Shown one piece after another: positions 29,415 to 29,433 of a stretch of DNA of 29,433 bases. The first letter of the stretch is position 1. Each line of letters starts with the position of its first letter. The notes beneath the pieces were generated by a model. The model was not told the origin of the DNA. It did no database searches and saw nothing but the letters and a program-made list of their open reading frames with translations. The position numbers and the translations under genes are program-made. Source of the stretch: a virus; IMG/VR virus record IMGVR_UViG_3300030106_003404, positions 1 through 29,433 of that record; one strand, given 5' to 3'.

Positions 29415-29433
29415 TGGCTGAACTTACTATCTC
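29414..29433 (+). CDS. Start of next early gene (partial, right edge)
   Basis: ATG at 29414 overlaps the preceding stop and reads MAELTI to the edge. Only the coupling supports it; nothing can be said of function. Confidence 0.55.

Noticed and set aside
1-29433. Integrated prophage
   Set aside because: No integrase, attachment repeats or flanking host genes are present; lifestyle cannot be decided from this window.

Overview
The window looks like part of a tailed double-stranded DNA phage genome, probably an uncultured marine caudovirus of a Gram-negative host. No integrase, plasmid replication gene, rRNA or tRNA is visible. The host inference rests on the phage-encoded lipoprotein signal and on my memory of similar proteins in marine viral sequences; no search was run. 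The two terminase subunits, a P22-like portal, scaffold, HK97-type capsid, a P22 gp4-like connector and a gp10-like protein point to a short-tailed (podovirus-like) virion. No tape measure protein is seen, but the window is cut at both ends.

Layout. Positions 1 to about 26,130 are almost entirely minus-strand genes read right to left. The order is: small terminase, a roughly 560-base regulatory gap, large terminase, an Asp/Asn beta-hydroxylase-like dioxygenase, a small membrane protein, a conserved 230-residue protein, three short basic or Met/Gly/Lys-rich proteins, portal, a GroES-like co-chaperonin, scaffold, head proteins, major capsid protein, more head or virion proteins (one with a histone H1-like tail), connector proteins, repeat-rich fibre proteins, a lipoprotein, membrane proteins including two holin candidates, four small lysine-rich proteins, an M15 peptidase endolysin, and the start of the gp10-like protein running off the left edge. 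Genes are tightly packed, very often with ATGA, TAATG or TGATG overlaps, so translation is probably coupled over long stretches. Two good intrinsic terminators flank the gene just after the capsid gene.

From 26,318 to the right edge all genes are on the plus strand. They are small, mostly unrecognised, carry clear Shine-Dalgarno sites, and look like an early or accessory operon diverging from the terminase genes. One resembles only the C-terminal end of the zincin-like metallopeptidase found in ArdC/polyvalent proteins; another has the MSTRAT start of a recurrent uncharacterised phage/plasmid family.

The parts most worth attention are the terminase-region regulatory gap (a leftward sigma70-type promoter followed by overlapping AT-centred palindromes), a parS-like palindrome abutting the capsid terminator, a cupredoxin-like domain with a complete copper-ligand pattern inside a tail fibre, the dioxygenase next to the packaging motor, and the many small basic proteins hidden between larger genes.
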